A DNA stretch of 52,292 bases from Leptospira sp. B5-022 (lineage in GTDB: Bacteria > Spirochaetota > Leptospiria > Leptospirales > Leptospiraceae), in the NCBI RefSeq assembly GCF_000347035.1, contig NZ_ANIJ01000011.1, forward strand, positions 1-52,292, given 5' to 3'. The stretch's first letter is position 1. Every line of letters starts with the position of its first letter. A program made the translations under genes and the position numbers. Under the pieces are notes generated by a model, which did not search any database, was not told where the DNA came from, and was given only the letters and a program-made list of their open reading frames with translations. Below are positions 1 to 8,743 of the stretch, one piece after another.

Positions 1-63
1 TGTCTACGCATACGTAGGGCCGTTTTGCCATGATCTTGCTAATGTCTCTATTCTCATTTGGTG
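1..63. repeat. Terminal direct repeat, left copy
   Basis: Bases 1-63 are identical to 52230-52292. This is what an assembler leaves when it linearises a circular molecule. The transposase frame stays open when the two copies are overlapped, so the true circle would be 52,229 bp. Confidence 0.9.
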
Positions 64-679
64 GTAGTAGGAAGTCCTTGAACTGATCGTTTAGAGCATC
101 ATAGGTTAGCTTTTTATACTTTGGTAATTGATCGGAAGCGAAGAGTTGGAATCTTCTCTTGAGTAAGCTGGCTGCATTATATCCTATCTTTAGTCTCTTA
201 CTTAGTTCTGTTGCTGTTACTACCTTTGGGTATTGAATTAGAGATTCATAAAGGATGTATCCGAACATCCAAATTGGTAGTTTGAAGTGATGAAGGGGAG
301 TGTAACTTAGTCTTGATGTTAGATGTCTACATTGAGGACATCTAATTAGATCTGTTCTTGTTGAGATTTCTTTATCTAAGATTCTGCCGTTACATTCAGG
401 AGTAGGGCAGTGCTTTGGGTAGAAGTCATTGAGTATCTTCTTGGTTATCTCTGTGAAGTAGACAGTGTTGAGTGCTGGGTTGTAGTGTTTAGGGAGGGGA
501 GTTCGGAAGAGATTTCTATTTTCTGTTTTTCTAATGAATGGAGCGGTTCTGGATTGGAGGAAAGGTGGTCCTCGGTTCGGATTACGTGTGTTAAATATTC
601 CGAATTCAAGCCAAGGTCGAGTAGGGGTGAAGGATTGTCCGGGAGATCGAATTTCTGTGTATTTTAGGGCTGATTGCAT
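1..679 (-). CDS. IS1595-like transposase, N-terminal part (continues at 52229)
   Basis: The minus-strand frame opens at ATG 677-679 (preceding in-frame stop at 716-718) and runs to base 1 without a stop. It joins in frame to the ORF ending at 51070, giving about 612 residues. This part holds a likely zinc ribbon (CPTPEC, then CPQC about 55 residues later). A hydrophobic helical stretch follows (LPIWMFGYILYESLIQY), then an HTH-like segment (VTATELSKRLKIGYNAASLL). That order matches the N-terminus of IS1595/ISXO2-type transposases: zinc ribbon, helix, HTH that picks the substrate. No good Shine-Dalgarno is seen, so the start is the least certain point. The catalytic half is described at 51070-52260. 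Confidence 0.75.
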   Translation of the reverse strand, partial: MQSALKYTEIRSPGQSFTPTRPWLEFGIFNTRNPNRGPPFLQSRTAPFIRKTENRNLFRTPLPKHYNPALNTVYFTEITKKILNDFYPKHCPTPECNGRILDKEISTRTDLIRCPQCRHLTSRLSYTPLHHFKLPIWMFGYILYESLIQYPKVVTATELSKRLKIGYNAASLLKRRFQLFASDQLPKYKKLTYDALNDQFKDFLLPPNENRDISKIMAKRPYVCVD

Positions 680-804
680 ACGTATTACTTTTTTGTTTTT
701 TAAGGAAGCAAAACGTTAGACACATAGAAAAAGAAAGTAAAAAATTGAATTTTGTGGAATAGTATATAAGGCACTCATGAATTCAAATAAAATAGGAGTT
801 AAGA

Positions 805-1383
805 ATGAAACAATACGAACTGCTAGAGTATATTCGAAAATTAATTCTTACAAAAATTAAAGTAATAGGAGATATTCTTTCTGATAAGTTTACATATGCT
901 GAATTAATAGATTCGATTCCTGAGAGGGCGCGTGACGAATTGAAAAAATATATTCCGGCTTTGGTTGATATGAGGAGAGTCGACTCATTTTCTAATAATT
1001 TAGAGTTTAGGCTAACAATATTTGGTTTGGGGGAAGGTATTCAATATGAATCATTTCCGGTGTTTCTTTTTAAGATAATGAAATGTAATTTCGAGAAAGG
1101 AATACGTGTATATAAAAGCAGGGAAATTGCTAATGATGCTAGATCATTCACACTTTTAATTGATTCAAACTCTTATTCTTCCTTTGAAGAATCTTTTTTA
1201 AACAAGAAAGAAGAGTTCATAAGGGATGCCCTTTCACCTCCGGTTTATTCTGTCATCTATCAAGATCACCTTGAGGGGGCATTTTTTACTGAATTTGGCT
1301 TTGCGGGGTTCTTAACTCCAGATACATTATACTTACGTATAACAGATTTGGATAGTTTATTGCGAAGCATTAAGAAGAGTTAG
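805..1383 (+). CDS. Hypothetical protein, first gene of a putative defence operon
   Basis: This is a 192-residue protein with a good Shine-Dalgarno (AGGAG at 795-799) before ATG 805. I do not recognise the family. It has no signal peptide or membrane segment and looks like a soluble mixed alpha/beta protein, with a helical N-terminal third (KQYELLEYIRKLILTKI). Its TAG stop abuts the ATG of the next gene with no spacer, so the two are probably translationally coupled. It could be a specificity or neutralising partner of the zinc-ribbon/PIN-like protein that follows. That is inference from gene order only. Confidence 0.75.
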   Translation: MKQYELLEYIRKLILTKIKVIGDILSDKFTYAELIDSIPERARDELKKYIPALVDMRRVDSFSNNLEFRLTIFGLGEGIQYESFPVFLFKIMKCNFEKGIRVYKSREIANDARSFTLLIDSNSYSSFEESFLNKKEEFIRDALSPPVYSVIYQDHLEGAFFTEFGFAGFLTPDTLYLRITDLDSLLRSIKKS

Positions 1384-2694
1384 ATGGCAAACACTCAAAA
1401 AGAAATAATATTTGATCCGAAAGATTTTATTAATCCTCCATATTGGAATTGCCCAAAATGCCAAGCTCATGGTTCCTTTGGGGTTTTATCTATTGGCGTT
1501 CTTTCTTACCGTAGAAGATGTAAGTCTTGCTTATTTTCGGAAACGTATTCTTTACCTCAATTAAATAAAAAAGTTATTTATCTGGATCAGATGGCAGTCA
1601 GTGAAATGATGAAAGCTTTAAACTCAGGAAATAAAGCAAATAAAGAAGGCAAAGTCGATCCATATTGGAAGATCCTTTTCGAAAAATTAGAAACATTATC
1701 AAAACTGCAATTAATTGTTTGTCCTGACTCAGAATTTCATAACCGTGAATCTACATTGTCTGGATTTAAAGAAGATTTAGAAAAGATGTATAAATTACTA
1801 TCCGGTGGCATTCACTTTCGTATGAAAAACCAAATAACGGAATCTCAGTTATTTTTTCATTTTGAGCAATGGCTATCTGGAAACGATAATCCAGATTTTC
1901 ACTTTAATGCTGCTGATGTTGTGGACGGAGAATATAATAAATGGGATGAAAAGATATTCATTACTGTTACACTTCCTATTCAAGACGAGCATGTAAAGTT
2001 ACTTAGAGACTCGAGAGACGAGACGTCTCAGCAGCTATGGGCATTAGCGGATTATTGGAAATCCCAAGGCGAAAGAAAATTGAATGATTTTTATGAAACT
2101 GAATGGTCTTCATTCGGTAAGACTCATTTAGAACGATATTATCAGAATTATAGAAGATTACAAGAAATTGAAAATTTGCCAGAAGCGAAGGGTTCATTTG
2201 AAGATTATCTGCCTAATGAATCCGTAACGCTTATAAATAAACTAATTTTGATACTGAAATTGAAGGGATGGGATGAAACACGGGCCACTCAAAAGGTTAT
2301 TGAATATTTAAACTCGCCTAGCTTGAAGAATATTCCCTTTTTGAAAATTTCCTCTTTCTTATATGCTACGCTTGCAAGGAAGTTTTCCTCGGGTGGTCGG
2401 AATAAACCGCCAGGACAAGGAACTATTACTGACTTTAATATTATTTCGACTTATATTCCTTATTGCGATGCTATGTTTATAGATAACGAATGCCATTCAT
2501 ATTTGCAAGAAAATCCCTTAAAAGTAGAGGTGCAGAATATGGCGAAAACATTTTCGAAAAATAATCGAGAGGAATTTTTAGTGTATCTTGATCAAATTAA
2601 ATCGGAAATTCCCGTTGAGCATTATGAGAAAGTTAAGGAAGTTTATGGTGAAGGTTGGGAACATCCATATTTTGAAATATTTGAAAAGAACTAA
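1384..2694 (+). CDS. Zinc-ribbon protein with PIN-like nuclease features
   Basis: This 436-residue protein begins with two Cys pairs (C23/C26 and C46/C49) that would bind one zinc. A PIN-like signature follows: a hydrophobic strand ending in Asp (KVIYLDQ, D68), then CPDSEFHNRES near residue 113. Near residue 350 comes TDFNIISTYIPYCDAMFIDNE, whose acidic residues (about D350, D361, D366, E368) resemble the C-terminal acids of PIN nucleases. The middle is helical and charged. PIN domains cleave RNA using clustered acidic residues and Mg2+. The start directly follows the upstream stop. The zinc ribbon is clear, the PIN assignment tentative. A 135-bp gap precedes the HEPN-like gene on the same strand. 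Confidence 0.7.
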   Translation: MANTQKEIIFDPKDFINPPYWNCPKCQAHGSFGVLSIGVLSYRRRCKSCLFSETYSLPQLNKKVIYLDQMAVSEMMKALNSGNKANKEGKVDPYWKILFEKLETLSKLQLIVCPDSEFHNRESTLSGFKEDLEKMYKLLSGGIHFRMKNQITESQLFFHFEQWLSGNDNPDFHFNAADVVDGEYNKWDEKIFITVTLPIQDEHVKLLRDSRDETSQQLWALADYWKSQGERKLNDFYETEWSSFGKTHLERYYQNYRRLQEIENLPEAKGSFEDYLPNESVTLINKLILILKLKGWDETRATQKVIEYLNSPSLKNIPFLKISSFLYATLARKFSSGGRNKPPGQGTITDFNIISTYIPYCDAMFIDNECHSYLQENPLKVEVQNMAKTFSKNNREEFLVYLDQIKSEIPVEHYEKVKEVYGEGWEHPYFEIFEKN

Positions 2695-2829
2695 GCGGCA
2701 CTACGTGTGACCTGTTATTTGTTCGAATAACTTGAATAGGTAGGATAAATTTCGATCGTTCAAAAATTATGAAATAATAATTGTAGGTTTTAGTTTAATA
2801 TATCCATTTCATTTGCGGATAAAATAATA

Positions 2830-3921
2830 ATGCTTAATAACTTGTTAAAGAAAATATTTAATTGTGCCACAAAGAAAAATAGAGAGCTCTTGGATTCAAA
2901 GGAAAAAGTGTTAAATGAAATTTATAGCAAATTTCGGAAAATGAATGCTGAAAATAAAAAGAATTTAGTAAAGGTTCAGAATATATTTTCAAGAAGAGAT
3001 GTCCAAGTTAAAATCGAATATTACTCAATTCAATCTTTTCTAATTATTGAGGGTATAAAAATATTTTATGATAATGACAAAATCGCTTTCTTCCCTTTTG
3101 AGAACGCATCGTTCTACCAGAAAAACCCATCCGGAATAAAAAAAGCGCGTGATGAATTCCTTAAGATTGGTTGGTTTTTTCCAGCATATATAGTTGCGAA
3201 TCCGTTAAAGGTTTTGGCAGCAGAATTGAAATCTCAATCAATAGACTCTAAGATGACAATTTTAGAGTCTATCTTGCTAAGTTTATATAATCTTGAATAT
3301 TTATCTCGTATGTATTCTGAGCGATACGCCAAGGTAGCCTACGTTAGCTACAGAAAAGAAATAATATTAGAATCTATTGAAGCATTTAGTCTTGGTTTGA
3401 ATCATTGTGCGATAACGACACTGATCCCTGTAATTGAAGGAACAATTCGCGATATAGCGGATTTGAATGGGGAAAAGTCGGTTGATGTCGCCGTTAATAA
3501 ATTACTTGGGATATTGAGGGATTATAAGAAGAAAATTAAAACTGAAAGTTTTTTAAAAGATTTTGATTATTTTCCACCTGAATTTAAGGCTGATGGCTTC
3601 TTTGATGATTTTCATGAGCAGTTTCAGCTTCTGGAAGGGCTAATTAGATACATGAATGAATTTTTGTATAAAGATTCTCAATTAGTAGATGATATAGGGA
3701 ATTTGAATCGACACAGTATTTTGCATGGCTTTTTTAAAACTTATGATTATCCATTTAATTTTGTCAGATTAATCTCCATTCTCGATTTGCTTGTATTCGT
3801 AATAATGTTGAAAACCAATTTTTCTTCAAATTTGCCGCCAGACCAAACAGAAAAGTCAATAGCCCTGTTCGACCATTTAGAAAGACTTTCAAGTATCGAA
3901 TTGAAGAATACGCGCCATTAA
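2830..3921 (+). CDS. HEPN-like protein with an Rx4H motif
   Basis: This 363-residue, mostly helical protein carries a C-terminal motif LNRHSILHGF, with R294 and H299 spaced as Rx4H. That spacing is the catalytic signature of HEPN RNases. An upstream helix (ITTLIPVIEGTIRDIADL) fits the four-helix HEPN bundle. The N-terminal half has no recognised domain. HEPN proteins often act as RNases in abortive infection, toxin-antitoxin and CRISPR systems, so an RNA-cleaving effector role is plausible but inferred. No strong Shine-Dalgarno precedes ATG 2830. The gene sits 11 bp before a second HEPN-like gene, which suggests joint transcription. Confidence 0.65.
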   Translation: MLNNLLKKIFNCATKKNRELLDSKEKVLNEIYSKFRKMNAENKKNLVKVQNIFSRRDVQVKIEYYSIQSFLIIEGIKIFYDNDKIAFFPFENASFYQKNPSGIKKARDEFLKIGWFFPAYIVANPLKVLAAELKSQSIDSKMTILESILLSLYNLEYLSRMYSERYAKVAYVSYRKEIILESIEAFSLGLNHCAITTLIPVIEGTIRDIADLNGEKSVDVAVNKLLGILRDYKKKIKTESFLKDFDYFPPEFKADGFFDDFHEQFQLLEGLIRYMNEFLYKDSQLVDDIGNLNRHSILHGFFKTYDYPFNFVRLISILDLLVFVIMLKTNFSSNLPPDQTEKSIALFDHLERLSSIELKNTRH

Positions 3922-3932
3922 CTTACTTTTAA

Positions 3933-5402
3933 ATGAAATCGTATAAGATTGAAATGAAAATAAATCAAAAGCTCGAATTAGCCGAAGAAACTTTTAGTTC
4001 AGGAAATCCTAACGAAGCTTTGAGAATCACTTTAGAATACCTTGACGATTCCGATGAACAATCTATACTTCCGGATGATATTTTTTCTGATTATAAGGCC
4101 GGTTGCCTATTAGTAGATATAGGTGCCCAGTTTCATGACATTGATGTAATAAAACAAGGTCTTCAGATTGTTGAATCAAATCGATATGAGGGACATGTTT
4201 CAAATACTTCTATACAATATAATTTGGGAAACGCTAAAAAGGCATTGTTTGATGCTGCTAGATATAAAATCGATGATCGATACAATGCTGAATTACTGAG
4301 ACTGGCTATTGAAGCTAAAAATCATTATTTAAGGTGCTTAAACTTTAAGGAAAATATTCCACAAGATTTTAAATATCGAGTATTGGTTAATACCGCAAAT
4401 GCTCTGGATGTATGTGGACGACCAAGCGAAGCTCTCTTTTTCTACAATCAGGCGCTCGCAATAAATGCGAAAGGGTTTGAGGCTCATGCTAGTAAATCAA
4501 CTGCTCTTCAATGGTTAAATACACTAAGTTCAATATATACTCCGCAAATGCTCTTAGTAACTAAGTACCATGTGAAGAAAGCGCTAAGTTTAGCACCTCC
4601 ATATTATAATGTCGATGAATTACAAAATAGATTGCTTAGTGTTGATATTGCTTTATCAAAATTGAACGTAGAAAAATCGGATATTGGAACCAAACATAGA
4701 TTAAAATATCAGAATAGTGATAAGCAAACGAAGAATAATTTCTTTATTAACAATAATCTGTATCTTTCCGAACATAGCTGTTATTGTTCTTGTGACGATG
4801 CATCAAATGATGAAATATTAGGTAAAAAATTTATTCCAAACCGACCTGGGTTAAACCGAAAAGTGATTTTACTTAGATTGATTCGTAGAATAATAAACGA
4901 ATATATTTATGCCAGAGAATTACTAGTTAAGGGCTTACAAACTATCAATGAAAATCATTCTGAAATAGAAGAGTCTATAAGAGCATCCTACAGAATTTGC
5001 TATGGAACTTTAGATAAAATCGCAAGACTTATTGTAATTTCGGAAATGGGGGAGTTGGAAATTAAGGATAACTTGATATTTGAGTCTTTTTGGAGAAATA
5101 GGCCTAATATTAGGGATAAAGCAGTGACCTCTGAAAGCTATAATCTATTCGCATTGTATTCGATAGCGACAGATTTACAAGTAAATGAAGGTGAACTTAG
5201 ATTTTTCAAGGAATGGAGAAATGCTTTTGAGCATTCGTTAATTATAATAACAAACTCTGAGTCTATAAATATAAATCAAAGTAGAATACTTACCATTTCA
5301 AAAACTGAACTATTGGAAAATTTATTGAAATTACTTCGCATTGTTAGGTCGGCTATTTTTAGTGCCGCTTTCTTACTCAAGGAGGATTGTGATTTGGATT
5401 AA
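3933..5402 (+). CDS. TPR-repeat protein with C-terminal HEPN domain (LA2681-like)
   Basis: This is a 489-residue protein. The N-terminal half is built from TPR-like helical hairpins (EEALRITLEYL-type repeats near 15-45; AEALFFYNQALAINAKGFEAHASKSTAL near 160-190). The C-terminal third is helical and ends with FFKEWRNAFEHSL, giving R429 and H434 in the RNxxxH form of the HEPN motif. The combination of TPR and HEPN matches the family named after Leptospira LA2681, proposed to be RNases in defence or stress settings. The TPR part probably binds a partner, and the neighbouring caspase is an obvious candidate. ATG 3933 lacks a clear ribosome site; ATG 3954 is an alternative start. Confidence 0.75.
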   Translation: MKSYKIEMKINQKLELAEETFSSGNPNEALRITLEYLDDSDEQSILPDDIFSDYKAGCLLVDIGAQFHDIDVIKQGLQIVESNRYEGHVSNTSIQYNLGNAKKALFDAARYKIDDRYNAELLRLAIEAKNHYLRCLNFKENIPQDFKYRVLVNTANALDVCGRPSEALFFYNQALAINAKGFEAHASKSTALQWLNTLSSIYTPQMLLVTKYHVKKALSLAPPYYNVDELQNRLLSVDIALSKLNVEKSDIGTKHRLKYQNSDKQTKNNFFINNNLYLSEHSCYCSCDDASNDEILGKKFIPNRPGLNRKVILLRLIRRIINEYIYARELLVKGLQTINENHSEIEESIRASYRICYGTLDKIARLIVISEMGELEIKDNLIFESFWRNRPNIRDKAVTSESYNLFALYSIATDLQVNEGELRFFKEWRNAFEHSLIIITNSESININQSRILTISKTELLENLLKLLRIVRSAIFSAAFLLKEDCDLD

Positions 5403-5482
5403 AATGGAACATTAGACGAATTGAGAATAAAAGTATATTGGCATATAATAATTATATAAGAAACAAATACAATTTTGAGGCG

Positions 5483-6961
5483 ATGGAAAATATCATGGAT
5501 TTTTCTTTATGTATCGGTTTAGATAAATATATCAGTTTAAGGCCCCCTACACCATATGCAGAAAATGATGCCAATGGATTTCATGAAATAATGGAGAATA
5601 TATTTAAAATCGAAAACGCTCAAAGTCTTATTGGAAATAATGCCACATTAAGAACAATACAAAGGGCTATTAAGCAGATTTCTTCAAAAATAGAAGACTC
5701 TGATCGCTTTATTTTCTTTTATGCAGGGCACGGTACTAATTTTTCTGGAGTTCCACATTTGAGCGCTTATGACTCAGATGATGAAGAAGAATCATGGATT
5801 TCTCTCTATACTATATTTGAAGAAATAAATTCCAAATGCAAACGTAGTTTGTATTTTGTAGATGCCTGTGAAAGTACTTTAGCATTAGGAGCAAGGAAGA
5901 CTAAAATAGATAAATTTAAATTGGATCAACTCATAGAAAGAACTTCTGAATCAGAGTATTGTTGTGTTTTCTCAGCTACATCTCATAAAGGTGTGGCAGA
6001 TATTATACCGGATGAGAAGCATGGAATTTTTTCTCATTACTTATTGAAAGCATTTACTGGAAAGGTGTCCGAAGTTATAAGAGAAGGGAAATATATAACG
6101 AACAATTCACTTAAGGACTATTTATCAGATTCTGTTAAAAAGTATTGTAAAACGAATCCAAATTCAATGCATTTACAAACTCCCTTTGGTTGGGGAAAGG
6201 ATCAGGGCGAAATTATAATTCATGAATTTAATAGCAATAATGGTCCAATTGCTTATTCAGAAATTTCTGAGAAAGATTCAAATAGAATTGCATTTATAGC
6301 TAAAAAAGAAATTAAAATACGGGATCTTTCAGGATTTAAGAAAGGGATACATTCAATTCCGAAATTTTATACTGCGTCCGTTGAAAGATTTATAAATTCG
6401 ATATCTAAAACCGAAATTCATGAGAATGTTGAACAAGTAGCTCAATCGTTGAAGAACCTTTTTGATCTTAGGAATAAAGATTTTAAGGTCGACATTGATA
6501 ATGGCGGGGGTTCTGGTCGTTTCGAATGCCCTTATTGCTTTTACGATTGCTATATAGAGATTGATGAAGACAATCTGGACGCCTTAATTCTTACGATGCG
6601 TCTTCAGCCAATAGACTTAAGTAAGATTTATGAAGTTGCCGACGAATTAGATGATAGTTTTCCACATTGGTTCGATTTTTTAATGTATGATTTGCCGAAG
6701 AGAATTGATATTGAAGATTTAATTGATAAAATTGAAGACTCACCAAAATTAAAGGAAAAGTTGAATCTTACTTATCCAAGTGATAATTCATATTTAACTA
6801 TTTATATGAAAGATGGAGAGCGTGAAATTACAATACGGTCTAATGAAATTGAAATCTATTTTCATGCTACGGAAAACGTTCCTTCTATGATTGATGGGCT
6901 TAAGGATCTTGCAAATAAAGTAGCGGAAATATCCGGAAACGTAAATAAGATATTAGAATAG
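5483..6961 (+). CDS. Caspase-like (peptidase C14) protease
   Basis: The N-terminal domain is a caspase-family fold: first strand FSLCIGLDKY, then the His motif FFYAGHG (H83 from this start) and the Cys motif LYFVDACES (C129), so the catalytic dyad is intact. The C-terminal 280 residues are unassigned and contain a Cys cluster (ECPYCFYDCYI) and acidic stretches. Caspase-like proteases in bacterial defence cleave partner proteins and trigger cell death. Here the likely target or regulator would be the adjacent TPR-HEPN protein, by inference. The start is uncertain: an in-frame TTG at 5438 and ATG 5495 are alternatives. It closes the operon and is followed by 143 bp without a gene. Confidence 0.8.
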   Translation: MENIMDFSLCIGLDKYISLRPPTPYAENDANGFHEIMENIFKIENAQSLIGNNATLRTIQRAIKQISSKIEDSDRFIFFYAGHGTNFSGVPHLSAYDSDDEEESWISLYTIFEEINSKCKRSLYFVDACESTLALGARKTKIDKFKLDQLIERTSESEYCCVFSATSHKGVADIIPDEKHGIFSHYLLKAFTGKVSEVIREGKYITNNSLKDYLSDSVKKYCKTNPNSMHLQTPFGWGKDQGEIIIHEFNSNNGPIAYSEISEKDSNRIAFIAKKEIKIRDLSGFKKGIHSIPKFYTASVERFINSISKTEIHENVEQVAQSLKNLFDLRNKDFKVDIDNGGGSGRFECPYCFYDCYIEIDEDNLDALILTMRLQPIDLSKIYEVADELDDSFPHWFDFLMYDLPKRIDIEDLIDKIEDSPKLKEKLNLTYPSDNSYLTIYMKDGEREITIRSNEIEIYFHATENVPSMIDGLKDLANKVAEISGNVNKILE

Positions 6962-7104
6962 AAAATAGTAGAATTATTAACCATTGCCCGAATGATGCAT
7001 GTTCAAAATTAGCATCTTTGTGAGCATGAAATGTTCAGATTTTATGCTAAATATAAAGTCGTGATATATTTCAGTCGAACCTTTAAGAGATGTAATTTCA
7101 TTAT

Positions 7105-7302
7105 TTAATACAACGCTTTCTTACGGGCTCTTTTCTTTGGTGGATGATTACTAAGCTTTTCCAAATCAAATGGCTCCATCGGATTAATCTTTAGCTTTCT
7201 GCATATCTTGTGGATTGTTCGCAGATTGATAAATGTTAAATAAGTCGAAATGTCTTCCTTTGATAAACGTTCTTTGATGTTTCCGTCGATTGTAAAGATC
7301 AT
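7105..7302 (-). CDS. Small basic hypothetical protein
   Basis: This is a 65-residue ORF opposite in strand to its neighbours. It ends in a very basic tail (PPKKRARKKALY), and the middle (STYLTFINLRTIHKICRKLKI) could form helices. The only ribosome-site hint is a weak GGAA upstream. It might be a small DNA-binding protein or a chance ORF between two plus-strand genes. I do not recognise it. Confidence 0.35.
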   Translation of the reverse strand: MIFTIDGNIKERLSKEDISTYLTFINLRTIHKICRKLKINPMEPFDLEKLSNHPPKKRARKKALY

Positions 7303-7418
7303 AAATTGAATTCCATTTATTTCTCATGTATTTATTGAAAGATCATTATTTGCTTTTCTCGCAGTTTTTCATTAAGAAAAATCCTTGTTTCTTTAAATTA
7401 AGATTATACTTTGCGGAA

Positions 7419-8222
7419 ATGATATTACGGTTATTATTTTTTCTCATTTTCTTAGTTACTTGTTTACCGGACAAAAAGAATTCCAATGTTCTTTATGTGA
7501 ACAGCTTAAACGGCATCGTGCTTAGAGAAAAACCGAGCGTCGATTCTGAAAAATTGAAGGTAATAAACTATTCAACCCCCGTATTTATATTGGAAGAGAG
7601 CCAGTCGGAAATGAAAATAGCTGGTAAATCGGGTAAATGGCTTAAAGTCAAATATGCTCCAATTGGATATCCAGACATTGAGCCGGTAAACAATGAATTT
7701 ACTGGATGGGTTTTCTCTGCGTTTTTAACGAATGAAGCGGATATTCAGCAGGCTTTGACTAATAAATTCGAAGTAATAAATGGATGTTATAAAATTAATC
7801 GAACGAATTTCCCGAAAGATTTTAAATCCGGACTGATCGGAAATTGCACTGGTGAAGAATACCGTGGTGTTGATAATGGCTGCCTGGATCTTAAGCTATA
7901 TCCGGATCATGGTGTAGGATTGCATGAAACCGATTGGACCTCGCGTTATGGATCCTGGCAGATTGAAGGAAACAGTATCAAAATTGAGACAGGACACGAA
8001 ACGACTGATCAAGGCAGTAGGGCTATTTGTGAACAAAGATGCAGAGATCAAAAACTTTCTCGTTCTAAATTAGAAGAATGTGAACAAGAATGTTGGTTAG
8101 TAAAAAGATTTTACGAAATAACTTTAACTGAAAATGGAGAAGTATATGTGGCAGGTGGTTCTGGCGATATGGGATGTATGAGGCCTCTTCCGTGGCTTCG
8201 GGAAGAGGGTAAGTCAAAATAA
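7419..8222 (+). CDS. Putative lipoprotein with SH3b domain
   Basis: From ATG 7419 the protein has 267 residues. It starts with a signal peptide ending in a spirochaete-style lipobox (LIFLVTC), so it is probably an envelope lipoprotein. Residues about 23-100 look like a bacterial SH3 domain (VLYVNSLNGIVLREKPSVDSEKL ending in GWVFSAFL), a fold that often binds peptidoglycan or peptides. The C-terminal half contains six cysteines (CYKIN, NCTGEE, CEQRCRD, CEQECW) that could form disulfides outside the cytoplasm. The frame extends upstream to 7326, but the signal peptide argues for the internal start. No operon partner is evident. Confidence 0.7.
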   Translation: MILRLLFFLIFLVTCLPDKKNSNVLYVNSLNGIVLREKPSVDSEKLKVINYSTPVFILEESQSEMKIAGKSGKWLKVKYAPIGYPDIEPVNNEFTGWVFSAFLTNEADIQQALTNKFEVINGCYKINRTNFPKDFKSGLIGNCTGEEYRGVDNGCLDLKLYPDHGVGLHETDWTSRYGSWQIEGNSIKIETGHETTDQGSRAICEQRCRDQKLSRSKLEECEQECWLVKRFYEITLTENGEVYVAGGSGDMGCMRPLPWLREEGKSK

Positions 8223-8337
8223 AGGATCCCTTTCTGATTTCTTGCATCATATGATACAGTTTAGAGTTTAGTATTTCCCAACATTAAACTTTGTAAACTG
8301 GAGTAATCTACAGACCTAGCATTTTGTTTAGAAGAAT

Positions 8338-8574
8338 TTGTTATCTCGGATCGGTTCCGGGAACGATAAAAAGATCGTGGTCAGCGATCATTACGATGTA
8401 GCCGTCGTATGCGATGCCGAACAGATAATTTACTCTCAGTTTGATCGACAAAATCAGTCGAAAATTGACTGTTTGCCAGGCTCAATAGAGAACGCGGGGA
8501 TCAATGTTCTAATCGTAAATGTATTGGAAGGAACGATGCCTGCTTTCAATAATAGAAAAATAAAATACCATTAA
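8338..8574 (+). pseudogene. Possible gene remnant, no recognised start
   Basis: In 8223-8743 the only coding-like stretch is this 78-residue frame. It lacks an ATG and a Shine-Dalgarno (TTG is the only early start), and its base composition is more GC-rich than the flanks. The translated text (KKIVVSDHYDVAVVCDAEQII) reads like protein but matches nothing I know. It is most simply the 3' remnant of a gene broken by rearrangement. The rest of this intergenic interval is AT-rich, with no clear signal. Confidence 0.25.
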
Positions 8575-8743
8575 ATATTATTCTACTTCTTAAGTTGAAA
8601 TGCCGAGAAGACCGAGATGAGTTTCTTTCTTTAGATTATTCACATGTATTAAATTGATTGTATTTACTAGTTGCATAATTATTATTAACTTATTATAATA
8701 TCATGCAATTTTACTTTATGATAAAGGACATTAGAGGAATATT

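Noticed and set aside
410..719. Two plus-strand ORFs of 61 and 85 codons
   Set aside because: They lie opposite the N-terminal part of the transposase, lack ribosome sites and read as low-complexity text; the minus-strand frame explains this DNA.
805..2694. Calling the first two genes a proven toxin-antitoxin pair
   Set aside because: Zero spacing fits coupling, but neither protein belongs to a recognised toxin or antitoxin family by eye.
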